From the NCBI RefSeq assembly GCF_017873435.1, contig NZ_JAGGKG010000009.1, positions 120,960-184,959 of the forward strand: DNA of 64,000 bases. The letters are read 5' to 3'. Within the stretch, counting starts at the first letter, position 1, and each line of letters starts with the position of its first letter. Source of the stretch: Paenibacillus turicensis. GTDB lineage: Bacteria > Bacillota > Bacilli > Paenibacillales > Paenibacillaceae. Positions 9,791 to 18,425 of the stretch are shown here, piece by piece. Below the pieces are notes generated by a model, which saw nothing but the letters and a program-made list of their open reading frames with translations, had not been told where the DNA came from and searched no databases. Position numbers and translations under genes: made by a program.

Positions 9791-10006
9791 AATTATGGCT
9801 CGATTATTGAAATCAGTGCTTGACAGCCAACTCAAACTAGCGAAGAGACAGGGAGATTCTGGAGATTGTCTTTTAAAATCAAATTCCACCAATAAACTAC
9901 TTCAACAAAAGGAATATGATTTTAACAACAATCGTAAGAACTCTCTGGATCGTAGCTTCTAGCCTCTAGTCGTTGTCAAGTACTGGTTTGTAATGAGCTT
10001 AATTTA
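9791..10006 (-). repeat. Dispersed palindromic intergenic repeat, copy A
   Basis: About 215 bp, in reverse orientation to copies B, C and D. Terminal inverted repeats begin GGCTCGATT... on the left and end ...TAATGAGCT on the right, each next to AATTAT/AATTTAT. Inside, TTAAAATCAAATTCC (9873-9887) pairs with 9911-9925, and the conserved GCTACGATCCAGAGAG motif is read on the minus strand. It lies between the divergent yumC and ndh genes. Confidence 0.85.
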
Positions 10007-10429
10007 TAATGTCATTTCTACTTTATTATAAACATCCGTTGAGAACTTGCAAAGGTAATAAAAAACACACCCTTAGAGCAGGGAAATTTATACAAAAATA
10101 CTGTAAATAAAGACTTGATCTTTTGTGGAAAAGTCGATATCATTCAGATGTATGTGTGAAACATTGTGACAAAAAACGTACATTTAGTTGAAAAAATCAG
10201 TATTTTTTGATTGAAAGACAAAAATTGTTTAAAATAAACTGTGATAAATATCTCAGATTTTTTTTGCATAATATGTTGTTGGCTACTAAAACGTTATTAT
10301 ATTTTATTCCATTGAATAGGATGTAGTATTATTGTGCAACCCTGTGTGTTAATTTTCACATTATTTACTATAAGTTTTGTGCTATTAAACAACAAATATA
10401 GAAGGCTTAAGCCATAAAGGAGAACTAAA
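10007..10429. other. AT-rich leader region before ndh
   Basis: 423 bp without an ORF that I trust. It is AT-rich with several T/A runs and holds the ndh promoter region and the Rex-like palindrome near 10344; otherwise I see no RNA gene or repeat. Confidence 0.5.
10344..10361 (+). promoter_or_regulatory. Possible Rex-type operator upstream of ndh
   Basis: GTGTGTTAATTTTCACAT keeps the TGTG...TTCACA arms of the redox-sensor Rex consensus TTGTGAANNNNTTCACAA, with 4 of 14 defined positions differing. Rex controls ndh in B. subtilis, so the position is sensible, but the match is imperfect. Confidence 0.35.
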
Positions 10430-11623
10430 ATGAGTACCATACCTAAAATTGTAATTCTTGGAGCTGGATATGGTGGTATATTAACTGCCCAACGTCTACA
10501 AAAAGAATTAAACTATAATGAAGCTGATGTGACATTAGTGAATCGTCATGACTATCATTATTTTACAACCCATCTTCACATGCCTGCTGCGGGTACAGAT
10601 TCCATTGATAATACGCGTGTGTCTATTTCTAAATTAATAGATGAATTTAAAATTGATCTTGTAAAGTCTAATGTTCAAGAAATTCGTCTTGCTGAGAAAA
10701 AGGTTGTTTTGCAGGATGGAACGTTATCTTACGACTATTTAGTGATTGCATTAGGTGGAGAGCCTGAAACATTTGGTATCCCAGGTTTAGCTGAGCATGC
10801 GATGACCATTCGTAGCATTAACTCTGTTCGTTTTATTCGCCAACATATTGAATATCAATTTGCTTTATATAAAGCGGATGAGAGCCGGACAGAATGTCTA
10901 AATTTTGTCGTTGGTGGAGCTGGTTTTAGTGGAATCGAGTTTGTTGCTGAATTGGCGGACCGCATTCCTGAGCTATGTAAAGAATATGATGTAGATCCTA
11001 ATCTTGTTAATATATACAATGTTGAGGCAGCACCAACTGCTTTGCCAGGCTTTGATCCTGAATTAGTGGAATATGCGATGGATGTATTAAAGAAGAAAAA
11101 AGTTCAATTCAAAATTGGTGTAGCAATTAAGGAATGTACTGCTGATGGTGTGTTGCTTGCAACAGGAGAAGAAATTAAGGCAGCAACAGTAGTATGGACA
11201 GGTGGTATTCGTGGTAATCGATTGATTGAAGCTGCTGGTTTTGAAACTGCACGTGGACGTGTGAAAATCAACGATTTCTTACAGGCGCCTGAGCATGACA
11301 ATGTATTTATTATTGGGGATAACTCTTTGATGTTTAATGAGGAAGGCCGTCCTTACCCGCCTACAGCGCAAATTGCGATGCAGCAAGGTGTTGTGTGTGC
11401 GCAAAACGTCGTTGCGGCAATTCGGGGCAAAGAATTTAAGAAATTTGTGTTTAGTAATAAAGGTACAGTAGCTTCCTTAGGTAAAGGGGAGGCAGTAGCA
11501 TCAGCATTTGGTAAAAAATACAAAGGTTGGATTGCTGCTCAATTGAAAAAGGTAGTAGATATGCGCTACTTATTTATTATTGGTGGTATTGGTTTAGTTT
11601 TGAAAAAAGGCAGATTCCTCTAA
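10430..11623 (+). CDS. Type II NADH dehydrogenase (NDH-2)
   Basis: 397-residue peripheral membrane flavoprotein that passes electrons from NADH to the quinone pool without pumping protons. FAD site GAGYGG at residues 10-15, NADH site GGAGFSGIE near 162, the IGDNS segment and the quinone-site motif AQIAMQQG are present, with a C-terminal amphipathic stretch for membrane contact. SD AAAGGAG 7 nt before ATG. Most like the YumB/Ndh group of Bacillales; I cannot decide between paralogues. A small ORF follows after one base. Confidence 0.9.
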   Translation: MSTIPKIVILGAGYGGILTAQRLQKELNYNEADVTLVNRHDYHYFTTHLHMPAAGTDSIDNTRVSISKLIDEFKIDLVKSNVQEIRLAEKKVVLQDGTLSYDYLVIALGGEPETFGIPGLAEHAMTIRSINSVRFIRQHIEYQFALYKADESRTECLNFVVGGAGFSGIEFVAELADRIPELCKEYDVDPNLVNIYNVEAAPTALPGFDPELVEYAMDVLKKKKVQFKIGVAIKECTADGVLLATGEEIKAATVVWTGGIRGNRLIEAAGFETARGRVKINDFLQAPEHDNVFIIGDNSLMFNEEGRPYPPTAQIAMQQGVVCAQNVVAAIRGKEFKKFVFSNKGTVASLGKGEAVASAFGKKYKGWIAAQLKKVVDMRYLFIIGGIGLVLKKGRFL

Positions 11624-11624
11624 G

Positions 11625-11873
11625 ATGAGACACTGTAGTGTTCAGGTGCGGGGATTGCTGACGAGAGAAGAGCTGGATCGTTATCATGCACTGATGGAGC
11701 TAGGTGGCTACCTTGAATCGATGCAGCAATACGATTTTGCATATACAGTGCAAAAAGAGGTGGATATTTTAATTTTGCCGGCGATTGAACGTCTTAAGGA
11801 AAAAAGTAGACAACGTGACCAGCAAACGGCAGATTATTTGGCTTCACTACAGCAAAATGAAGAGCAGGATTAA
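11625..11873 (+). CDS. Small conserved-looking protein of unknown function
   Basis: 82 residues, charged and probably helical, no signal peptide or membrane segment. I do not recognise the family. It starts one base after the ndh stop, so it is translationally linked to ndh. There is no clear SD at the listed ATG; a GTG at 11646 is an alternative. The coupling suggests a role tied to NDH-2, which is inference. A terminator follows 28 bp after the stop. Confidence 0.6.
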   Translation: MRHCSVQVRGLLTREELDRYHALMELGGYLESMQQYDFAYTVQKEVDILILPAIERLKEKSRQRDQQTADYLASLQQNEEQD

Positions 11874-11901
11874 ACAATAACTTAATCAAAAAGTCTAATA
11901 T

Positions 11902-11948
11902 AAAAAGGCTATGCCTAAGGTGGACATCATCTTAGGTATAGCCTTTTG
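11902..11948. terminator. Bidirectional terminator
   Basis: Stem AAAAGGCTATGCCTAAG / CTTAGGTATAGCCTTTT between convergent genes; A and T runs serve both strands. Confidence 0.9.
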
Positions 11949-11969
11949 TTAACTTTGCTTGATCTTCAT

Positions 11970-12725
11970 TTATAGCTTTAACATATCCTCAAAGCCTTGT
12001 TCATGAAGTAAATTCCCTACGAAGAAGGAGCCAAATTCACCATATCTAGCGCTTACCTCATCAAATCTCATTTCATATACAAGCTTTTTAAACTGGAGGG
12101 CATCGTCGGAAAATAAGGTTACGCCCCATTCCCAATCATCAAAGCCAACCGAGCCAGTAATAATCTGCTTCACTTTACCTGCATAGCTACGTCCAATCAT
12201 GCCATGACTACGCATCATGTCTCGACGTTCTTCCATCGAAAGCATGTACCAGTTGTCGTTTAAATCCCGTTTTTTATTCATAGGATAAAAACAAATATGT
12301 TTGGACTGCGGTAGGATCGGGAACAATCTAGCTTTAACATGAGGATTTTGCATTGGGTCCTCATCGTTACCATTACCTGAAGCTAAATAGTTGCTTAATT
12401 CTACTACACTAACATAAGAATATGCTTTATGAGTGTAGCCAGCAAAGGTCGTTTTATTAAACTCGGTTTCCACCTTATTGATTTCTTCTAGGGATTCACG
12501 TAGATGCATAAATACGAAATCTGCCTTTTGTCCGATGATGGAATATACAGCAGAGCTACCTTTGTGCTCTTCCTCGACGCTACCCCACTCTTGTAAAAAG
12601 GTATGTAGCTCCTCAAGTGCACCTGCACGCTCCTCATCATCTGCTCTCTTCCAAGCGTTCCAATCCATGGATCTAAAATCATGAAGCGCATACCAACCTT
12701 CAAGGGTTAAGGCTGCTTCGTTCAT
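11970..12725 (-). CDS. hemQ: Coproheme decarboxylase HemQ
   Basis: 251 residues from the ATG that follows SD AGAGGTGA; the frame stays open 10 codons further up without an SD. HemQ turns coproheme III into heme b in the coproporphyrin-dependent pathway of Gram-positive bacteria. The family's catalytic set is visible: Y147 and K151 in YPMNK, and the proximal heme ligand H174 in RSHG; the spacing Tyr to His of 27 equals that known for Geobacillus and Listeria HemQ. The [11 protein letters not shown] segment is conserved. No other heme gene is adjacent. Divergent from dnaB. Confidence 0.95.
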   Translation of the reverse strand: MNEAALTLEGWYALHDFRSMDWNAWKRADDEERAGALEELHTFLQEWGSVEEEHKGSSAVYSIIGQKADFVFMHLRESLEEINKVETEFNKTTFAGYTHKAYSYVSVVELSNYLASGNGNDEDPMQNPHVKARLFPILPQSKHICFYPMNKKRDLNDNWYMLSMEERRDMMRSHGMIGRSYAGKVKQIITGSVGFDDWEWGVTLFSDDALQFKKLVYEMRFDEVSARYGEFGSFFVGNLLHEQGFEDMLKL

Positions 12726-12797
12726 TATATAATCACCTCTACATTTACATGTCATATCATGATAAACTCATGATACACCTTCTTAGATTATATAATT

Positions 12798-12945
12798 TCT
12801 TTTGTATCGGTACAAGGTTGCTAACTTCAGGGGGAAAGCAGCTACGGTGCAGAGGGTGGCTTCGACCCCTGTTACAGTCTGATTTCCTTGAATTAAATAG
12901 TTATCGGTTTTGCTTCCTCTCAACCAATAATTTCTATGTTGAGCC
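12798..12945 (+). repeat. Dispersed palindromic repeat, copy F (diverged)
   Basis: Degenerate member. The core GCTACGGTGCAGAGGGTGGC at 12841-12860 and the following TTCGACCCCTGTTA correspond to copies B and E; the right end TTTCTATGTTGAGCC (12931-12945) matches the right end of copy E. Ends are approximate. Lies between divergent hemQ and dnaB. Confidence 0.55.
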
Positions 12946-13015
12946 TCTTTTAAGCCACTATTTTTATGATAGAATAGGTTAGATGGGTTACAGATTTAAG
13001 GTTAGAAAGTAGGCG

Positions 13016-14557
13016 ATGAAAGCCGTGCGAATGAGTCACATTCTGAATTTCACAGAAAATCACCGTTACCTTGTGTACCGCGATTTTTGTATTGGTCCTT
13101 TGGAATCTAGAATGCTTAATATGGTTTATCAGCCGATGTTAGGTGCATTTGCGGTGGCATTGTATCGAGTATTGGCGGAGCAGGTTCCTATGGAGCAGGT
13201 GGGCTATTCTAGTATTGAGCAGCAAAGAGGATTATTTCTTACCTTAGGAATAGAGCCTAGTGAGAAGGGACGTAAATTTTTAATCGAGCAAGCGTCTTGT
13301 TTAGAGGCAGTAGGACTACTACAGACCAGTCGTTTATATATTCCAGAGCATGATGATTATATGTATGAATATGAGCTTCAAGCTCCGTTATCACCTACAG
13401 AATTTTTTAGAACACAACATTTAACGTTGCTGTTGCGGGACAAGCTAGGCAAATTTGCATTGTTGTCCTTACGCGAGAAGTTATTTAGTGCAGAGCCAGA
13501 GGAATGGAATACTTCACATAATAAAGAAAATATTTCAGTTCCTTTCTATGAAATATTTGAGTTAAATACACATGTCATTGATTATGAATTAGAGCAGGCG
13601 ATTGCTGAAACGGCAATTTCAAGAATGAATGAGCAGCCTAGTCAAATAGAAAATAAACTAAATTATGCAGATATTATCTTACGTTTTCCGCGTGAATCTC
13701 ATAATCGTACTTATGTTGAAAGCCTACGTTTTAATCACGAGGGCATGGCAACGGTAAATTATGTAGCACATAAATATGAGTTAGCTGCGCCTGATCTATG
13801 TCGATTGCTTGATGAAGATGGCGTATTTGATTCAAATGGCAATTTGCTGCTTGAAGTGCTTCAGCATAAAGCGAATGTACAGTTTAGACAAGGGAAACGT
13901 CGGCGGGAGGAACGAGAGGTTACTTATAATAAAGTGGTGTCTTTGCGTGCAGAGCAGCAGGAGGCTAGTGCAACAAAAGCACAGGAGCAAATTCAAGAGG
14001 AAGTTGCAGTACAAATGGAATATTATGTGGAGGTTCCTCCGCAATTCCGCAGTAAATGTGATATTCATCAATATAATATGATGCTTCGCAATGAGCCCTA
14101 TACACGCTTACTTAAAACCTTTTTCCCTGGTGCTGTTCCTGATAACTTAATGGATATTTTTGAAAAAGTTGATTTGAATTATCGTTTACCTGGTGAAGTT
14201 ATTAATGTACTTATTCATTATTTAATGAACCTGCTTACACAAGGTGGCGATCAGCGAATTAATCGGAATTTTGTAGATGCAATTGCTTCAAATATGTTAT
14301 TAAAGCAAATTGATACGTATGAAAAAGCGGTTCATTATATTCGTGAGCAATCTAAGGTAAAAAATAAGCAAGAGCAAGGTAAGGCAGGGGCTAATAAAGG
14401 ACGTAGCAAAAAAGGTTATACAGGACGGAAGGAAAATGCAAAACCGTATATTCCTGTAGTTGAGCACTCAGATCAAGGAAATGAACTTTCAGAGGAAGAT
14501 TTTGTCCAAATGATGAAGGCAGCGGAGCAGCTTGAAAAGGCGAAGAAAAAGTCCTAG
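13016..14557 (+). CDS. dnaB: Replication initiation and membrane attachment protein DnaB
   Basis: 513 residues. This is the Bacillales DnaB, not the helicase: with DnaD and DnaI it loads the replicative helicase at oriC and at stalled forks. It has the N-terminal winged-helix DDBH1-like part, a variable charged linker (about 280-340), a DDBH2 domain (about 350-460) ending in the YxxxxxxR helix, and a basic low-complexity tail. Start behind AAAGTAGG. dnaI follows at once, the standard order in Bacillales. A short hairpin sits on the stop codon. Confidence 0.9.
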   Translation: MKAVRMSHILNFTENHRYLVYRDFCIGPLESRMLNMVYQPMLGAFAVALYRVLAEQVPMEQVGYSSIEQQRGLFLTLGIEPSEKGRKFLIEQASCLEAVGLLQTSRLYIPEHDDYMYEYELQAPLSPTEFFRTQHLTLLLRDKLGKFALLSLREKLFSAEPEEWNTSHNKENISVPFYEIFELNTHVIDYELEQAIAETAISRMNEQPSQIENKLNYADIILRFPRESHNRTYVESLRFNHEGMATVNYVAHKYELAAPDLCRLLDEDGVFDSNGNLLLEVLQHKANVQFRQGKRRREEREVTYNKVVSLRAEQQEASATKAQEQIQEEVAVQMEYYVEVPPQFRSKCDIHQYNMMLRNEPYTRLLKTFFPGAVPDNLMDIFEKVDLNYRLPGEVINVLIHYLMNLLTQGGDQRINRNFVDAIASNMLLKQIDTYEKAVHYIREQSKVKNKQEQGKAGANKGRSKKGYTGRKENAKPYIPVVEHSDQGNELSEEDFVQMMKAAEQLEKAKKKS

Positions 14558-14577
14558 CAGTAATTAGGACTCTTTAT
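14550..14577 (+). terminator. Weak hairpin between dnaB and dnaI
   Basis: AGTCCT / AGGACT stem over the dnaB stop, followed by CTTTATTT. Too weak for full termination; may attenuate or protect the message. Confidence 0.35.
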
Positions 14578-14619
14578 TTAAAATAGCTACACTAAATGTC
14601 AGAGGAGGTGAATCTAACG

Positions 14620-15570
14620 ATGGAATCACTAGGTGATCTATTATCACAAATGAAAAATACGGAGCTACGCAAACGAACAGAGCAGCTAACAACCTCCTTG
14701 TTAAACGATCCACTTGTGTTAAAGCTCAGGAATGAACATCCTGAAATTACAGAGAAGCAGCTTACATTAAATATGGCGAAATTATATCAGTGTGTGAAGG
14801 ATGATAAGCATTGTAGCCAGTGCCCTGGTCTTGATCGTTGTCCTAATGATTTCCCTGGGCATTTCACGAAAATTAGTGTAGAAGCTCAAGGTGGTGTCTC
14901 CACCATCGTAGATCGTCAAGTGCCTTGTCAGCTTCAGGTGATGCGTGAAAAGGAACAGTTGATCAAGGAAAAAATAACAAGCTTTTATGTGGATGAGCGT
15001 GCTTTAAGCGAGGGCTATAGTGAAGTTGAGATTATGGGCAAGGACCGTGACAGAAGTCCCGCTGTATATAAGCTATTTCAATATATTGAACAAACTAAGG
15101 AGCAAGGCTTGTCCCCCAAAGGGTTATATATGGAGGGGAGCTTTGGGACAGGCAAAACCTTTTTGATGTGTTATATGCTGCATGAGTTAGCAAAGGCGGG
15201 ATATACAGGTGCAATTGTTTATATGCCTGATTTTGTAGAGGATTTGAAGTCCATGATGCAGGATAATGGGAAGCTAAAGGAAACCACGGAGCTAATGAAG
15301 GAAGTTGATTTGTTGATTTTTGACGATATTGGTGCGGAAAATTTGAACCCGTGGGTACGCGATCATATTTTAGGTGCAATTTTAAATTATCGAATGAATC
15401 GGAAGCCTACTTTTTATACCTCCAATTATTCATTGTCCATGTTAGAAAAGCACCTTGCCTTTACGAACAAGGAAGGCGAAGACGTCCATAAAGGACAACG
15501 GATTATGGATCGTATTGCCCCATTTGTAGATGTGCTTCAAATAAAAGGTAGCAATAAACGTCGGTCTTAA
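14620..15570 (+). CDS. dnaI: Primosomal protein DnaI, helicase loader
   Basis: 316-residue AAA+ ATPase that loads the replicative helicase. N-terminal zinc-binding region with the Cys set CVKDDKHCSQC...RC (residues about 65-84 of the shorter form), Walker A GSFGTGKTF, Walker B LLIFDDIG, sensor and Arg-finger regions in the C-terminal half. I place the start at ATG 14620, 9 nt after AGGAGGTGA; the in-frame ATG at 14596 lies before that SD and is unlikely. Cotranscribed with dnaB. Confidence 0.92.
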   Translation: MESLGDLLSQMKNTELRKRTEQLTTSLLNDPLVLKLRNEHPEITEKQLTLNMAKLYQCVKDDKHCSQCPGLDRCPNDFPGHFTKISVEAQGGVSTIVDRQVPCQLQVMREKEQLIKEKITSFYVDERALSEGYSEVEIMGKDRDRSPAVYKLFQYIEQTKEQGLSPKGLYMEGSFGTGKTFLMCYMLHELAKAGYTGAIVYMPDFVEDLKSMMQDNGKLKETTELMKEVDLLIFDDIGAENLNPWVRDHILGAILNYRMNRKPTFYTSNYSLSMLEKHLAFTNKEGEDVHKGQRIMDRIAPFVDVLQIKGSNKRRS

Positions 15571-15605
15571 TTAAAGTCAGAAGAGCTGGTCTTCTTGTCA
15601 TGAGG

Positions 15606-15633
15606 TTGCTTTAAAAATAAAATGTGCTATAAT
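15606..15633 (+). promoter_or_regulatory. Promoter of trxA
   Basis: TTGCTT at 15606-15611 and an exact TATAAT at 15628-15633, 16 nt apart, with a TG one base before the -10 box. Lies about 110 nt before trxA. Confidence 0.7.
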
Positions 15634-15745
15634 TAAGTAACCACCTTTTATAAAATAGTGGGTGGATTTTCGGTATATAATTTATGTTTTACCCTAAACA
15701 GGTTAAACTAAGATGACAGACTTATATATAAGGAGTGTGCTAATT

Positions 15746-16063
15746 ATGGCAATTGTTAACGTTTCTGACCAATCCTTTCATGGTGAAGTAGAAAGCGAAG
15801 GCGTAGTTCTAGTTGATTTCTGGGCTCCATGGTGTGGACCTTGTAAAATGCTAGCACCAATTCTTGAGGATTTATCTGGTGATCTTGGTGATTCCGTAAA
15901 AATTGCAAAAGTAAACGTAGATGAAAACCCTGAATCTGCTTCCCGTTTTGGCGTAATGAGTATCCCTACAATGATCTTGTTCAAAGACGGTCAAGCAGTA
16001 GATAAAGTAGTAGGCCTTAATTCTAAAGATAAGCTGAAGGAATTAGTGGCTAAACACCAATAA
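15746..16063 (+). CDS. trxA: Thioredoxin
   Basis: 105-residue cytoplasmic disulfide reductant. Active site WCGPC, conserved cis-proline in SIPT, the DENP and GLNSKDKL regions of TrxA. Start chosen at ATG 15746 behind AAGGAGTG; the frame is open 11 codons further without an SD. Own promoter and a strong terminator frame it as a single-gene unit next to uvrC, a neighbour order common in Bacillales. Confidence 0.95.
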   Translation: MAIVNVSDQSFHGEVESEGVVLVDFWAPWCGPCKMLAPILEDLSGDLGDSVKIAKVNVDENPESASRFGVMSIPTMILFKDGQAVDKVVGLNSKDKLKELVAKHQ

Positions 16064-16088
16064 TGGTGATGTGAAGCTAATCAACAGT

Positions 16089-16123
16089 AAAACCTCCGGT
16101 ACAGTTGTCCGGAGGTTTTTTCG
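16089..16123 (+). terminator. Terminator of trxA
   Basis: AACCTCCGG / CCGGAGGTT stem followed by a run of six T. Confidence 0.9.
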
Positions 16124-16207
16124 TTGCTGTAATTACAAAGTAATGTGTATTTTGGAACGTTTGTTTGTATAATAGAGAAAGTAATGCAGGGAAGGGGGAG
16201 AACTAAC

Positions 16208-18190
16208 ATGGAGCATGAACATGATAATGAGAATGAATATTTCAATGAAAATCAGCATGAAAATGAGCAAGAAATTGAACAGGTTGTTGATGCTGAGTCG
16301 TTAGCGGAACGAGAAGAGGAACGGGAAAAGGCGATGGAAGGTATTCGCCATAAATTAGCTCTGTTGCCCGATTTACCAGGTTGTTATTTAATGAAAAACC
16401 GCGAAGGTACTATTATATATGTAGGTAAAGCAAAAATTTTAAAAAATCGTGTTCGTTCCTATTTTACAGGTAGTCATGATGGTAAAACTCAACGTTTAGT
16501 TACAGATATTCGGGATTTCGAATATATTGTGACTGGTAGTAACATGGAAGCACTTATTCTTGAATGTAATTTAATAAAGAAATATTATCCTCGTTATAAT
16601 GTACTTTTAAAGGATGATAAAACTTTTCCATATATAAAAATAACAAATGAGCTACATCCACGATTGGAGGTAACTCGTAAAATCGTAAAGGATAAGGCCA
16701 AGTATTTTGGACCGTATCCTAATGGTTATGCAGCCCAGCAAACGAAAAAGCTACTGGATCGCATGTATCCTTTGCGTAAATGCAATGTTTTGCCAAAGGA
16801 AGTATGTCTGTATTATCATATGGGGCAATGTTTAGCCCCTTGTGTACAGGAGATTGATCAGTCTAGTTATGATGAAATCACCTCGGAGATTCAGAAGTTT
16901 TTAAGTGGTGGACATGAGGAAATCAAGAAGGAACTGGAACGTAAAATGCATGAAGCTGCTGAGGAATTGTATTTTGAGCGTGCGAAGGAATTAAGGGATC
17001 AGATTATAAGTATTGATGCCTTAATGGAAAAGCAAAAAATTACGATGAAGGATGCCAAGGATCGGGACGTGTTTGGCTTTGCAGTCGATAAAGGCTGGAT
17101 GTGTGTACAAATTTTGTACATGCGTCAAGGTAAAATGATCGAACGACATGCCTCTGTTTTTCCGTTTTATGGTGATGCTTATAGTGATTTCTTATCTTAT
17201 GTGACGCAATATTACAGTGATAATCCAGCACTTCCGCAGGAAATTATTTTGCCAGAGCTGAAGGGGATTGAGATTGAAGACCAGATTAAAGCTGAGGTAG
17301 GGGAGTCTGGTGATGAAGCAACAGATGCTTTACTTGACCCAGCTAGTGGCGCAGTTGCGCTACAGGAATGGTTAGGGGTCAAGGTGTTAGTACCGAAGCG
17401 TGGCTTAAAACGGCAGTTGATTACGATGGCAGAGGATAATGCCAAGGTAAGCTTAGATGAGAAGTTCCGTTTAATTGAGCGGGATGAGGAACGAACCTTA
17501 AAGGCATCAGAAAATTTAGGACGCCATATTGGTCTTGAATCATTATCGCGGATTGAAGCATTTGATAACTCTAACATTCAAGGTACGAATCCTGTATCTG
17601 CGATGGTTGTATTTATCGATGGGAAGCCGTCTAAAAAGGATTATCGTAAATACAAGGTACGTTCAGTTGAAGGACCTGATGATTATGGGACGATGCGTGA
17701 GGTCATTCGCAGGCGGTATGAGCGGGTATTAAAGGAAGGGTTGGTTAGACCTGATCTAATTGTCGTTGATGGTGGGAAAGGTCAAATTACAGCCGCGATC
17801 GATGTGCTTGAAAACGAGCTGGGGTTAGATATCCCTGTCTGCGGACTAGTGAAGGACGCCAAGCATAAAACCGCACAGTTAATGATTGGTGATCCACCTG
17901 AGCCGGTTTCTTTGCCACGCGATAGCCAAGAGTTCTATTTGCTACAACGTATTCAAGATGAGGTGCATCGCTTTGCCATCTCATTTCATCGTGAGCAACG
18001 TGCGAAATCGATGGTCGTGTCACAGCTTGATGCGATTCCAGGCATTGGAGAAAAACGCAGAAAAGCGCTGCTTAAGCATTTTGGTTCACTCAAAAAAATT
18101 AAAGAAGCGACCGTGGAGGATTTCCGTCCATTATCGATTGGGGATAAGCTAGCGACACAAATTTTAGAAGCATTGCATGACGGTGAATAA
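16208..18190 (+). CDS. uvrC: Excinuclease ABC subunit C
   Basis: 660 residues from ATG 16208 (SD AGGGGGAG). UvrC makes both incisions in nucleotide excision repair with UvrAB. Order: GIY-YIG nuclease (about 50-135, LPGCYLM...IYVGKA), Cys-containing linker, UVR domain that binds UvrB (about 240-275), RNase H-like 3' nuclease domain ([18 protein letters not shown]), and C-terminal HhH pair ([18 protein letters not shown]). Odd: about 45 acidic, Asn/Glu/His-rich residues precede the usual start; an inner ATG at 16335 would give the standard N-terminus. An upstream frame to 16145 has no SD. Confidence 0.93.
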   Translation: MEHEHDNENEYFNENQHENEQEIEQVVDAESLAEREEEREKAMEGIRHKLALLPDLPGCYLMKNREGTIIYVGKAKILKNRVRSYFTGSHDGKTQRLVTDIRDFEYIVTGSNMEALILECNLIKKYYPRYNVLLKDDKTFPYIKITNELHPRLEVTRKIVKDKAKYFGPYPNGYAAQQTKKLLDRMYPLRKCNVLPKEVCLYYHMGQCLAPCVQEIDQSSYDEITSEIQKFLSGGHEEIKKELERKMHEAAEELYFERAKELRDQIISIDALMEKQKITMKDAKDRDVFGFAVDKGWMCVQILYMRQGKMIERHASVFPFYGDAYSDFLSYVTQYYSDNPALPQEIILPELKGIEIEDQIKAEVGESGDEATDALLDPASGAVALQEWLGVKVLVPKRGLKRQLITMAEDNAKVSLDEKFRLIERDEERTLKASENLGRHIGLESLSRIEAFDNSNIQGTNPVSAMVVFIDGKPSKKDYRKYKVRSVEGPDDYGTMREVIRRRYERVLKEGLVRPDLIVVDGGKGQITAAIDVLENELGLDIPVCGLVKDAKHKTAQLMIGDPPEPVSLPRDSQEFYLLQRIQDEVHRFAISFHREQRAKSMVVSQLDAIPGIGEKRRKALLKHFGSLKKIKEATVEDFRPLSIGDKLATQILEALHDGE

Positions 18191-18240
18191 TTTAGGTAGT
18201 TTTTGTACCTATTTTATCTCAAATCTCTAATTATGGAGTA

Positions 18241-18351
18241 GTGCCTATTCCTAACATAAGAGACTCTGATAATCAAGATATTCGTATACATGATATACAG
18301 GAATCATATAAAAAATTTAAGGAATATGTAGATAAAACTCAACTTCAGTAA
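18241..18351 (+). CDS. Possible 36-residue ORF or gene remnant
   Basis: GTG start with GGAG 4 nt upstream, charged and helical sequence, directly followed by a terminator. It looks like the C-terminal end of a longer protein, so a remnant is as likely as a real small gene. No family recognised. Confidence 0.3.
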   Translation: MPIPNIRDSDNQDIRIHDIQESYKKFKEYVDKTQLQ

Positions 18352-18357
18352 TTTACA

Positions 18358-18395
18358 AAAAAAAGAAGCCGGACTTAATCCCAGCTTCTTTTTTC
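18358..18395. terminator. Bidirectional terminator
   Basis: AAAAGAAGC / GCTTCTTTT stem with A and T runs, between uvrC and the convergent CPBP protease gene. Confidence 0.85.
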
Positions 18396-18425
18396 TATTA
18401 GTCTCGAAGTGTCTAACTAAAGTTA

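Noticed and set aside
12749..12982. 77-residue ORF between hemQ and dnaB
   Set aside because: Covers the hemQ start region and diverged repeat F; no SD.
15579..15600. AGAAGA/TCTTCT hairpin after dnaI as terminator
   Set aside because: Short stem and no T run; too weak to call.
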